From Leptasterias polaris (lineage: Eukaryota > Echinodermata > Asteroidea > Forcipulatida > Asteriidae): DNA of 64,000 nt. The stretch spans positions 7,260,501 through 7,324,500 of the forward strand of contig JAZGTN010000046.1 in the NCBI GenBank assembly GCA_037783415.1, given 5' to 3'. The notes under the pieces are model-generated. The model did no database searches. It worked only from the letters and a program-made list of their open reading frames with translations, and was not told the DNA's origin. Position numbers and translations under genes: made by a program. Shown one piece after another: positions 51,442 to 60,999 of this stretch (positions are counted from its first letter, which is position 1; every line of letters begins with the position of its first letter).

Positions 51442-52539
51442 CGTTGGTATAAGTTATATATAAGTTATCGAAACGTTCTATATAAGTTACTATTGGGTCA
51501 TTCCATGTCAGACCAACGCACTGTTTTACCTCATGTCTTCCGATTTTGATACAAATTGCTGTACTTGTAGGTCCTAATGAGCACACCAATTTTTAGCACA
51601 CCAATTTTTAGCCCGATCCGACCTACCATGTGGTCAGGGCAGAAACCACAAAACCTGACATTTTTAGAGTAAAATACCACCCTTTTAGTACAAATATGTC
51701 ATAACCATGTCAATTTTCATCAAATATACGCAAATTTGGTATTAAAATAATGAGAATTGCATGCTCAAATTAATTCTTTTGTCAAAAATAAATTTTGTGA
51801 AAAGTAGGTCACCGTGACCTTTAATATGTTATCGTGACCTTTGACTCAATTTTTGTAATAATGTATCATTCCGAAAAACAACGAAATTAAAATTACTTGT
51901 TAGAACATGTCTTCCTCTATCAGAATCCACTAAGAAAAAAATGGGTCTTCAAAATTCACAACTTTATGACTATTTTTGTACAGTTGGTAGGTTACAAATT
52001 AGTCAATTTATAGACTTAACATTAGAAATTCACTAACACAACTTACTGTTCTTTTTCAAATGTTACTAAAATTATTCTTGGTTGGGGATTTTCTCATGTT
52101 GAGGGCTGATGTGGTCGAACCAGAAGATGCTCTATCAAGTCATTTTCATTTTGTTGATTTTCGGAATGATACATTGTTGCAAAAATTGGGTCAAAGGTCA
52201 CGATAACATATTAAAGGTCACGGAGACCTACTTTTCACAAAATTTAATTTTGACAAAAGAGTTAATTTGAGCATGCAATTCTCATTATTTTAATACCAAA
52301 TTTGCATATAATTATTCAATAAAAATTGACATGGTTTTGACATATTTGTACCAAAAGGGTGGTATTTTACTCTTAAAATGTCAATTTTTTTTGGTTTCTG
52401 CCCTGACCACATGGTGGGTCGGATCGGGCAAAAAATTGGTGTGCATTCATTGCTCATTAGGACCTACAAGCACAGCAATTTTTATCAAAATCGGAAGACA
52501 TGAGGTAAAAAAGTGCGTTGGTCTGACATGGAATGACCC
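51442..52539 (-). mobile_element. C-family palindromic element, copy 2 (full length)
   Basis: The core 51495-52539 begins GGGTCATTCCATGTCAGACC and ends with the exact mirror. The arms of about 430-480 bp pair along nearly the whole length around a core of roughly 100-200 bp (about 51930-52120), so this is a giant hairpin. The additional 53 bp (51442-51494) are identical to the sequence beside copy 1 (22295-22347). Possible flanking repeats with that tail included are ATGT and ACGT (one mismatch). It contains no ORF and interrupts Gypsy pol. Confidence 0.8.
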
Positions 52540-52957
52540 ACGTACAACTTTTTGATTAGATCGAGGGGACTTCTGAATTTTATACACAGCATCTGACAGT
52601 TTTTCCACTATCACGAATGGTCCACACCAGCTCCTGGTTAGTTTGGGACATTTTCCTTTCTTTCTTATCTGGTTCTGGAGCCAAACCACTGCTCCCTTGT
52701 CATGCAGCTGTTTCTTAATAACATTTCTGTCATAGTGCCTTTTCTGTGCCCTCATCATTGTGCTTGTGGTTTCCCTGGCAATCTCATGAGCAGTTACAAG
52801 TTTATCTTGAAGCTGCTGTGCATAAGCAGTAGTGGCTGTAGGCACATCACCCGGGACTGGCTCGACGAGCAAATCCACTGGCATGCGAACCTCTCGGCCT
52901 AACATCATTGCATTCGGTGTCTCTTTTGTAGTCTCGTGTTCTGACGATCTACCCTTA
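52540..52957 (-). pseudogene. Gypsy integrase C-terminal / chromodomain-like segment
   Basis: From the insertion border at 52954 the frame reads GRSSEHETTKETPNAMMLGR, EVRMPVDLLVEPVPGDV, then KRHYDRNVIKKQLHDKGAVV, WLQNQIRKKGKCPKLTRSWC and GPFVIVEKLSDAVYKIQ. This matches the post-catalytic part of Gypsy integrases (YRSSxHExTxxTPxxLxxGRExRxPxDLL...KxxYDxxxxxxxxxxGDxVWL...KLxxxWxGPFxVxxxLxDVxYxI). It is open for 139 codons from the insertion to the C element. No separate chromodomain is clear. Confidence 0.85.
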
Positions 52958-53099
52958 TAAAAAAAACTCAATGGTAAACCATTGATTTACCATTGAAAAT
53001 TTACCATTGAAATGTACTTTTACAATCCTATGGTGTTTTGGAACGTTTTTTTACCATTGGGTCAATGGTAAATACCATTGATGGTATACCATTGAAAAC

Positions 53100-54060
53100 C
53101 ATTGGTTTATTCAATGGTATACCATTCAATACAATTAGCTCAGCCAATGGTTTACCATTCAGTACCATTGGTGATATCAATGGTATACCATTCAATACCA
53201 TTGGTCCACTCAATGGTATACCATTCAATACCATTGGTCTAGTCAATGGTATACCATTCGATACCATTGGTCCACTCAATGGTATACCATTCAATACCAT
53301 TGGTCCACTCAATGGTATACCATTCAATACCATTGGTCCTCTCAATGGTATACCATTCAATACCATTGGTCTAGTCAATGGTATACCATTCAATACCATT
53401 GGTCTAGTCAATGGTATACCATTCAATACCATTGGTCCACTCAATGGTATACCATTCAATACCATTGGTCTAGTCAATGGTATACCATTCAATACCATTG
53501 GTCCACTCAATGGTATACCATTCAATACCATTGGTCTAGTCAATGGTATACCATTCAATACCATTGGTCCACTCAATGGTATACCATTCAATACCATTGG
53601 TCCACTCAATGGTTTACCATTCAATACCATTGGTCCACTCAATGGTTTACCATTCAATACCATTGGTCCTCTCAATGGTATACCATTCAATACCATTGGT
53701 CTAGTCAATGGTTTACCATTCAATACCATTGGTCTAGTCAATGGTATACCATTCAATACCATTGGTCCACTCAATGGTATACCATTCAATACCATTGGTC
53801 TAGTCAATGGTATACCATTCAATACCATTGATCATATGAATGGTATACCATTCAATACCATTGGCAATACCAATGGTATACCATTCAATACCATTGGCAA
53901 TTGGTATACCATTGATCATATCAATGGTCTATCATTCAGTACCATTGATCATTTCCATGGTCTATCATTCAGTACCATTGATCATTTCCATGGTCTATCA
54001 TTCAGTACCATTGATCATTTCCATGACATACTATTCGATACCATTGATCATATCAATGGT
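53100..54060. repeat. 33-bp tandem array with embedded 14-bp palindrome
   Basis: About 24 tight copies plus four or so degenerate ones carry AATGGTATACCATT, a perfect 14-bp palindrome, followed by CAATACCATTGG and a variable 6-base end. Two subtypes alternate: GGTCCACTC and GGTCTAGTC. Because 33 is a multiple of three, both strands show long ORFs (387 codons plus, 266 codons minus); I regard these as repeat artefacts. The subtype order repeats after ten units, so a block of about 330 bp was duplicated. Confidence 0.95.
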
Positions 54061-54199
54061 ATATTAATCATCAATGGTATATTATACCATTGTCATATTG
54101 ATCATATGAGGTGTTTAACATTTAATACCATTGGTCATATCCAGTGTACACCATTCAATACCATTCGTCACACAATTCACAACCAGTTTCAAGTAGTGT

Positions 54200-55320
54200 G
54201 ACATTTTTTTGACATGATCATAAACAAAATTGTGATTTATAGTGAATGCTCAGTAGTTATAAGTTAGTCTTTAAAATTGCAACACACAGGAAGACTCTCT
54301 TTTAGGAATATTTATCTTGGGCAAGTATCCCAAACCAAAGGCTGTTACTTGTAGGTCTTGATGAATAGATTAATAGTATCCGAGCGTCTGTTGATGGTGA
54401 TGATGATGATGTCGCCAGTCATCGGACAGAGAACTCCAAAGAACTGTAACAAAACAAAAAAAGGAATGAGAAAAAACTATAAAAAAGAACCAATTAAAAC
54501 AGTTCGTTTATTAAGTTAGATTTTTAATTTCACGGTGACAATGTTCCTTTGAAACATGGCCCTTGCTTGAAACATTCAATGCTCAGTCAGCATGATCCTG
54601 ATGGACACCAATTCACACGATACTAACATTTTTAACAATCCCGATCCCCAAATAAACAAAATCAGATTTTGTCATTGCTTAGTTTTGTCTTAGGCCAAAA
54701 ATATAATAAAACTTTTGTTGATGAAAATTTCTGGTTTGGTACAATCTATTCCTTCCTCCATGATTGAATTAACGTTACACAAAACACTTACCAAACATGC
54801 ATTTGATGACAACGACCTGTCCTACATGTATGATGATGCACAGACATAACGTCCTTTTTGTTCTTGAGTTCGGCTGTTCAAATCACACCTTCAGCATATC
54901 ATTCTCATAATATCACTTATTAGCTTTGAGATTGACACTGCAACTACTTCCAGACTCAAAATAAGGCAGCAAAACACACTAAAACAATTGAACATCGGTT
55001 TAGAAAACGTCCGTTGGCAGTTCAGTCTTTCAAAATAACTGATGACTCATCATGAAAAAATGTGCTGTACTACAGGGCAGTGCATACATAGAGTATGGGC
55101 TCTTACAACATAGCTGATCAGTTAACCACACGCGCAGTCAGGGTGCTGTTCACCCTAGAGTTGCACAGTCCTTTCACTTGTAGTGGTAGTGGGGATTACA
55201 TCATACGATCGTGCATTATTCACAGGTAATTTTCCTGATCAAGTTTAATTTTTTTATACATAGCTTGAATTGTTTATTTAATAAGGATTATCACTGACAA
55301 GTTAGAAATACACTGATTGA
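54200..55320. other. Core of the CCATTG-repeat element, no gene recognised
   Basis: The stretch has no ORF with recognisable domains on either strand. A short GATGATGATGATG run occurs at about 54398. If the element encodes a factor, it is not visible here. Confidence 0.6.
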
Positions 55321-55329
55321 CAATTCCAT

Positions 55330-56097
55330 ATCATTTTTTTACCATTATACATTGACTTTACCATTCACTTTAAATGAAAACACCATTGGCCACAAATGGT
55401 AGTACAATTAATTCTCGTGACCATTTAAAATACCATTCAGAACACCGATACCATTGGTCACATTCACTTGAATGAAAACACCATTGGCCGCAAATGGTAA
55501 AATAATTCCAATATTTAAAATACAATACAGTACCACACTATACTATCGGGTACACCATTGAGAAACCATTGGGTACCATTCACTTGAATGAAAACACCAT
55601 TGGCCACAAATTGTAAATAAATTCTACCATTTAAAATACCATTCAGTACAACCCCACCATTGGATACACCATTGGGTACCATTCACTTGAAGGAAAACAC
55701 CATTGGCCACAAATGGTACAATAATTCTACCATTAAAGTACCATTCATTACAACACTACAATTGGATACACAATTGGGTACCATTCACTTGAATGAAAAC
55801 ACCATTGGCTGCAAATGGTAAAATAATTCCACCATTTAAAATACAATACAGTACCACACTACCATTGGGTACACCATTGAGAAACCATTGGGTACCATTC
55901 ACTTGAATGAAAACACCATTGGCCACAAATTGTAAATAAATTCTACCATTTAAAATACCATTCAGTACAACACTACCATTGGATACACCATTGAGAAACC
56001 ATTGGGTACCATTCGTCACCATTGGGTACCATTGGGTACCATTGGTTTACCATTGAATACCATTGGTTTACCATTGAATACCATTGGCTCTTTTTTA
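55330..56097. repeat. 110-120-bp tandem repeat, right arm
   Basis: The unit has ACCATTCACTTGAATGAAAA, CACCATTGGCCACAAATGGT, AATAATTC, CATTTAAAATACCATTCAG and a GGGTACACCATTG end. About six copies at 55370-56030 differ by substitutions and deletion of the TGAGAAACCATTGGG part. It finishes with short GAATACCATTGGTTTACCATT repeats close to the right end. Confidence 0.9.
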
Positions 56098-56103
56098 TTA
56101 GCC

Positions 56104-56838
56104 ATTGCCAACAGGGCCAAGTGGTCATCCCAATCTGTTTGCGAGTCATCATACCCGTAGCATTGCCTCAATGGTTCTGTTAAAGCGTTCAATCATCCCG
56201 TCTGATCTAGGGTGGAAGGGTGTAGTCCGTGTTTTCTTTATTCCAAGGAGGGAACACATCTCTCCAAAGACAGCTGACTCAAATTCCCGTCCCTGATCGG
56301 AATGAAGTTCAAGAGGGACGCCAAATCTTGCTATGAATTCTTCCACAAGTTTAGTGGCCACAGTTGGAGCTTTATGATCTGGAATCGCATAGCATTCTGT
56401 CCACCGGGTGAAGTAATCGCCAACTACCATCACAAATCTGTTTCCACGGGCCGTGCTTGGAAGAGGCCCCATTATATCAACGGCAAGTCTTTCCATTGCT
56501 GATCCAACTTGATAATGAACCATCTTTGCTCTCTTGTCTCTCGCTGTGGGCTTGCATCTCTGGCACTCCTGGCAATTCTGGACCCATCGGCGTGCCGACG
56601 TGCGCATTGACGGCCAGTAAAAGCTGCTGCGACACAATTTTGAAAACGTCTTGGCTACTCCCAGGCGGCCTGCAGTTTTCTGATCATGAAAGTGCTTCAT
56701 AACGGTTGACCTCATGCCTTGAGGCGTCAATACTCTCAGTCGGCAACTGTCAGTTGGCCTAGTTGGCTCCCAGCGGATATACAAGATCCCATGCTTCATC
56801 ACCAGCTGTTCATAACGGGCCCACCAGAACTTCACCTC
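56104..56838 (-). pseudogene. Gypsy integrase (zinc-binding and catalytic domains)
   Basis: Read downward from 56835: MKHFHDQKTAGRLGVAKTFS, FYWPSMRTSARRWVQNCQEC and QRCK form the HHCC domain, in which the second His of the usual AGHLG is Arg (AGRLG). The catalytic DDE residues are in MERLAVDIMGPLP, ELHSDQGREFES and GMIERFNRTIEA, all intact with normal spacing. The frame then reaches LALLAMA at the CCATTG-element border (56104). An intact DDE core with a mutated zinc ligand suggests loss of function. Confidence 0.9.
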
Positions 56839-56879
56839 CGAACCTTGGGAGCCGAAGCTTGTACCTGGAATGCAGCATA

Positions 56880-57078
56880 AGTCGGTGGTGAGGCTGCTTG
56901 ACCCGGCGGTTAGGCTGCCTGTCCCGGCGGTGAGGCTACCCGTACTAGCGGCGAAGCTACCTGTACCGGCGTTGAGGCTGCCTGTCTTGCCGGTGCGGCT
57001 ACCTGTACCGGCGGTGAGGCTGCCTGTACCGGCGGTGAGGCTACCTGTACCGGTGGTGAGGCTGCCTGTGCCGGCAGC
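56880..57078 (-). repeat. In-frame 21-bp repeat in Gypsy pol between RNase H and integrase
   Basis: About nine copies of a 21-bp unit (GTGAGGCTACCTGTACCGGC on the plus strand) encode GTGSLTA-type heptads on the minus strand. The frame stays open into the integrase. A shorter, similar Gly-Ser-Pro-Thr repeat occurs in the pol tail (GMGSPTAGMGSPMGG, 51260-51340). The repeat can have acted as a flexible linker; this is inference. Confidence 0.85.
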
Positions 57079-57814
57079 TTGCTACCACAATCTCAAGCAC
57101 GGTACCTTGGGGTATCTCCTCTCCATCTTCGTGATCACAGCTAGAAAAACACTTCCTTGACAAGGCATCGGCGTTGCCGTGCTGGCTTCCAGGACGATAC
57201 TCGATGATGAAATTGAATATGCTAAGTTTTTGTAGCCACCTGGCCAACTGTCCTTCGGGGTCTTTCACGCCGTATAGCCACTTCAGTGGTCTATGGTCGG
57301 TCCTGACACGGAAATGTCCCCCATACAGGTAGTGATGATATTTCTTCATAAAGAAGACCACGGCCAAGAGCTCACGTCTCGTGACACAATAGTTCCTTTC
57401 CTGCTTTGTCAGTGACTTGCTGCCATATGCTGTCACACGCTCCCTGCCTCCCTGAATCTGCGACAACACAGCACCGACTGCAAATCCGCTAGCGTCCGTG
57501 TCAAGCACAAATTGTTCAGCCGGGTCTGGGTAGGCCAGTATTGGGGCGGATGTCAAACAGTACTTCAACTGCTCAAATGCCTCCTGGCTCTCTTCTGTCC
57601 ATTTAAACTGCCTTCCCTTCTCGGTTAGGAGGAGGTGTAGTGGTCTTGCGATTGCGGCAAATCCTTTGACGAACCGTCGGTAATATGACACCAGTCCCAG
57701 GAAACTTCGGACATCTGTCACAGTCATTGGCTGAGCCCGATCCTGTACTGCGCGGACCTTCTCCGGGTCAGTTGTGACTCCCTCTGGCGAAACTACGTGA
57801 CCCAAAAACTCCAC
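57041..57814 (-). pseudogene. Gypsy RT connection and RNase H domain
   Basis: It starts MEFLGHVVSPEGVTTDPEKV and contains VRSFLGLVSYYRRFVKGFA and FVLDTDASGFAVGAVLSQ, the RNase H first Asp motif. RRELLAVVFFMKKYHHYLYG holds the Glu and RTDHRPLKWLYG the second Asp, followed by LARWLQKLSIFNFIIEYRPG and NADALSRK. All acidic RNase H positions are present. The frame ends at a stop near 57041 that would cut it from the integrase; the reading continues past the 21-bp repeat in a different frame. Confidence 0.9.
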
Positions 57815-57835
57815 CTTCTTTTGAAAGAACTTGCA

Positions 57836-58561
57836 TTAATTCTTGGGTTTTAGTTTTAGGTTTGCTTCCTTAAGCCTCTGCAGCACCAGACACAGTCTTT
57901 GCATGTGCTCCTCAAGGTCATTTCCGAAGACGATAATGGCATCGAGATACAGCACTGCTACCTGCCACTGTAATCCAGCAAGGACTCGCTCCATCAGGCG
58001 TTCGAAGGTTGATGGTGCATTACAAAGGCCAAATGGCATGGTCACAAACTCGTACAGTCCACCTCTTCCTGTGCTAAAAGCCGTTTTGGGCCTTAGGAAT
58101 GGTTTTGTTGTTGAGTTTTCGGTAGTCGATGCAAATTCTAAGAGAGCCGTCCTTTTTGTGTGCAATGACCAAGGGGGGCTACTGCTTCTTCTAATGACTT
58201 CGGCTTTTTCCATGTCTTTCAAATGCTCTCTAACAGCTTGGTACTGGTTCGGTGGAATGCGTCTGTGCGGAAGTTTAATTGGTATATTGTCGACGAGTGG
58301 TATGCAGTGCTTCACTGTTGATGTACGGCCAAAATCTAGAGGGTCTTTCGAGAAGATGCTTCCATGTTTATGAAGGAGATTAGCGAGCTTCTTCCTGTTT
58401 GTATCATCTTGCATGGTAGAACCGGCTAAGTCGAGTGATGGGATTAGTTCATCCAGCTTTAAGGATGAGATGGAGTTCACTCTACCAACAGGTACGCCAT
58501 GAACGAGAGGGGGTGGTAGTTGGATGAAGAGTTGGTTTGGTATCTTCAACAGCGAGGACAT
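57836..58561 (-). pseudogene. Gypsy reverse transcriptase, catalytically dead
   Basis: The upstream block is HGSIFSKDPLDFGRTSTVKH and RRIPPNQYQAVREHLKDMEK, a normal start of Gypsy RT. A frameshift at SSSPPWSLHTKRTALLEFAS hides the SPLVIAxKKDGSxRxCIDYR motif in another frame. About 45 residues from YPLPRID through LDLKSGYWQ are deleted, including one catalytic Asp. Then STGRGGLYEFVTMPFGLCNA is normal, but the YLDD box reads YLDAIIVF. Any one of these would abolish activity. Confidence 0.9.
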
Positions 58562-59399
58562 ATGAAACTTGTGCCAGATTGAAATTTCTTCTGACTGTGA
58601 TTGGTTTCGATGAGATGTTGTGCACCCTGACTGGAAGTCGACGGTCAGGACCGATGTCAGTCACAGTGTTGCCAATTCTCAGACAAGATGCGTGGTTGTT
58701 TTGGGCACATTCAATGATAGCAGTGTAGGAGCCTTCTGTTGGATTTGGTGTAGCTTGGCACATGATGTCAACTTCTTCTCCAGCTGGGATGCATCGGGAG
58801 TGACTTCCAGTGTACCTAGCATTTCCCATCTTTCCCCTTTGGTTGGCCTGGTTTAAAGAAGTTGTATTGACGTAGGCTGTATGCCAGGCTTTACTCTCAT
58901 CTCGAATAAGTTCCAAGAAAGATTTACATCTTGCTTGTTGCTGATCTTTCTTGGACGCTCGGATCACATTAGTACCTATTAAGAGTGGAACCTGTGCTCT
59001 GTAGGGATCGGAAGATACGACAAATGCAGGTACGTCTTGGTAAACAAAACCCATGGCTTCTAAGGTGATAGGTATTACACCTAGATAAGGAACTGCAGAT
59101 CCACTTGCCCCTTCTATGATTACATCAGCTGTCGTCAGTTCACGGTTTCTAAAGTGTGAGTGTGACTTCCATAAGTCGGAGGTGATGGATGTGATTTGTG
59201 AGTCAATGAGAGCTCTGCACTTTGTACCCTGTATATTGATTGTCTCTTCGTTATGTGGGCCAATCAGCTTCTGATGTTCTGGCTTGAAGTGTGCAAGCTG
59301 AGATTTTACGGATGCAGAAGGGCAGATTACTGGTTGCGGGCCTCTGGCGGTGTGCCCTGTGACCGCTGGCCCTGGTAGTTTAAAGGAGGGCTTCGACAT
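58482..59399 (-). pseudogene. Gypsy protease and flanking gag-pol region
   Basis: The 305-codon stretch has an aspartic protease-like domain: CRALIDSQITSITSDLW, where the D(S/T)G triad is Asp-Ser-Gln, then VPYLGVIPITLEAMGF and VPLLIGTNVI, the flap and LIG motifs of Gypsy proteases. It continues with a ligand-binding-like sequence including NARYTGSHSRCIPAGEEV and ends near RSWRTCW in a frame overlapping the RT start. The loss of Gly from the active-site triad suggests inactivation. Confidence 0.8.
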
Positions 59400-59515
59400 C
59401 CTCTTGCGATGTGGCCTTCGTTACCGCACTTGTAGCAGACAAATACTCTGTTGGTTTGATGAAACTGCGGGTTGAACATCCCTACGTCGTCTTGTGAAGG
59501 TGTCCAAATGCAATT
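59400..59515 (-). pseudogene. Gypsy gag zinc knuckle
   Basis: The minus frame reads GMFNPQFHQTNRVFVCYKCG, NEGHIARGC, a classical CX2CX4HX4C nucleic-acid-binding knuckle, running directly into the protease frame. A TGA lies just upstream at about 59518-59520, ending the open gag sequence. Confidence 0.8.
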
Positions 59516-59938
59516 TCAAAGAGACTATAAGTCAAGAGTTTCAACAACTTCCAACAGCTAAGTAGCTATTGTCCCGATTTCCTTAGTGTTCGATGACTAA
59601 GTCAATGGAGAGGCATTTCAACTATGCTGTTTGAAGTTCTACTACGCTATGGTGATCAAATATTAAAGTCTCCAGAATGATGTGATGATAAAGGCAACAA
59701 AGTCCTGGAAACGCTTGTTTTGTTCGTTGCTGGGTTACTGTTCAGGATGGGTTGGTTTCGGGATCTCAGCGATATACCCACAAAATGAAGGATGTGAAGC
59801 TCCTACCTCAAACGATGTGGTACATGATGATCCATAGGTTTTTCAGCATTTGATGGAGTCTGCTGGAATTGGTAGCGTATGTATGGCTGGAGGAATGTTG
59901 ACTGGTGGTAGTTGAGGAAGTCAACAGTTCATACCATG

Positions 59939-60101
59939 GGTGGATTTCACAAAGGATAGTCCTAACTTAGGACTAGTCCTAGGAGTTAGGACTAGTCCTA
60001 GACATAGGATCGATGCTAGCTAAGATCGATCCTAAGATCGATTTCACAAAACTCGTCCTAACTCGAGATAAGACCAGTCTTAACTCTTTGTGAAATCCAC
60101 C
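59939..60101. mobile_element. 163-bp palindromic MITE
   Basis: The ends are GGTGGATTTCACAAAG and its exact mirror. The arms continue TAGTCCTAACTTAGGACTAG with several self-complementary blocks (GGACTAGTCC twice). It lies within the upstream gag/leader zone of the Gypsy region. No clear target duplication. It can fold along almost the entire length. Confidence 0.85.
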
Positions 60102-60157
60102 TGGAATCATTTACAGATATCTCGCAGTGAAGGTTGATTTGTGTTAATTTCCGCAGA

Positions 60158-60989
60158 CCGGATCTTCCACCATTTGTGACCGGGTTTAAATGAGTATGAT
60201 GCGGCACAAATATATTCACTTGTTGTCGTTCCAGACTTGTATTGCTATCTGTATCAAAGACGGAGAAAGTGTACGGTGTAAGTCTTTCGACGTCAGAGGT
60301 GAGAGTGAATATATAAAACATTAATTAAATTGCACATCAAAAATAAAACTTATAAGTCACTGATATTATTTACAATTACGTAGGAGTCTCTCAAAAACGG
60401 CGGGAGGGTGGCTTTACCCAAACCCAGAAATTACACATTTTGCAATAAGCAAATCAATTAAATAAACCATGAACTTTGATAAAGACTATCTACAATGAAG
60501 GATTTGCCAAAGATTGCAACCGGATGACAAATAGAAAAGTATAAATTAAGGCAAACAACATAATCCATTTGCAAGTTCCCGCCAAAAGTTAAATGGCGTC
60601 AGCCATCTTGAAAATGTATCGAAATTAGACGATAACTCAACAAAATCATCAATATTTACCATCTTTAAGCATAAAACAGGAGCAACATTACTTTAGACTT
60701 CTCGTAATGTCAAATTTAGGAATATACTTCGAAGAGAGACTTGAGCAGATTCAATAAACCAAAAAGAACGGCAGTCTCCGGTCCCAACTTCAAACTTACT
60801 GAAAAACTCTAGAAAACTGCTCTCTTGTGAATAATATACAATTCAATAATATAGGCCTAACTTCAATGAATAATTTATACAAAAGTAATTAAGGTGAAAA
60901 CCGGGGGGAAAAAATAAGATGATCATTACCTGTATCAAAGACGGAGAAAGTGTACGGTGTAAGTCTTTCGACGTCAGAGGTGAGAGTGA
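60158..60989 (-). promoter_or_regulatory. Duplicated leader module P2 (60-bp exact repeat, splice donor, start-codon block)
   Basis: On the minus strand, copy 1 (60989-60930) and copy 2 (60308-60249) are 60-mers beginning TCACTCTCACCTCTGACG and ending TTTGATACAG. Copy 1 is preceded about 30 nt upstream by GCGCCCTCATCG and followed by GTAATGATC, a splice-donor-like sequence. Copy 2 is followed by ATAGCAATAC and, about 70 nt on, by GGTCACAAATGGTGGAAGAT (60181 downward). The spacer holds CAAGATGGCTGACGCC (60610 downward). Order and spacing match P1 at 31955-32604. The 60-mer folds as TC(G)AAAGAC/GTCTTTGA with a 20-nt loop. Confidence 0.7.
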
Positions 60990-60999
60990 CCCTCCAACG

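Larger units (their letters stand above)
52958..56097. mobile_element. 3.1-kb transposon built from CCATTG/CAATGG repeats, TTA target duplication
   Basis: TTA flanks both sides (52955-52957 and 56098-56100). The ends mirror as TAAAAAAAAACTCAATGGTA and TAAAAAAGAGCCAATGGTA. The left arm is a 33-bp tandem array (53100-54060). The right arm is about six units of 110-120 bp (55330-56097). Both arms are dense in ACCATT/AATGGT. The middle 1.1 kb (54200-55320) has no recognised gene. TTA duplications fit Harbinger-like elements but the family is unproven. The element sits in the Gypsy integrase; removing it rejoins LLAMA with GRSSEHE. Confidence 0.85.
49916..59520 (-). mobile_element. Gypsy (Ty3-type) LTR retrotransposon, minus strand, with two nested insertions
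   Basis: Running from 59515 down: gag zinc knuckle, protease, RT, RNase H, a 21-bp repeat block, integrase, nested CCATTG-repeat element (52958-56097), pol tail, nested C element (51442-52539), pol C-terminus, zinc-finger ORF, polypurine tract and a 309-bp LTR. Several catalytic residues are mutated, so it is dead. The matching 5-prime LTR was not found above 59520. Degraded gag-like sequence may reach about 59930. The bases next to the LTR outer end are AGTAT (49911-49915), the expected site of a target duplication whose partner is missing. Confidence 0.88.

Noticed and set aside
53038..54201. A 387-residue repetitive protein on the plus strand
   Set aside because: The frame is open only because a stop-free 33-bp unit is iterated; the minus strand is open too, and unit drift shows no codon-position bias by eye.
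60158..60181. Primer-binding site of an LTR element (TGGTGGAAGATCCGG)
   Set aside because: The position after CA fits, but I know no tRNA with a 3-prime end complementary to it, and the 3-prime LTR sequence of the Gypsy is absent upstream. Left open rather than called.
60249..60308. Hammerhead ribozyme in the leader repeat
   Set aside because: CTGACG-TC-GAAA resembles part of the core, but the CUGANGA box and a proper stem II are missing.
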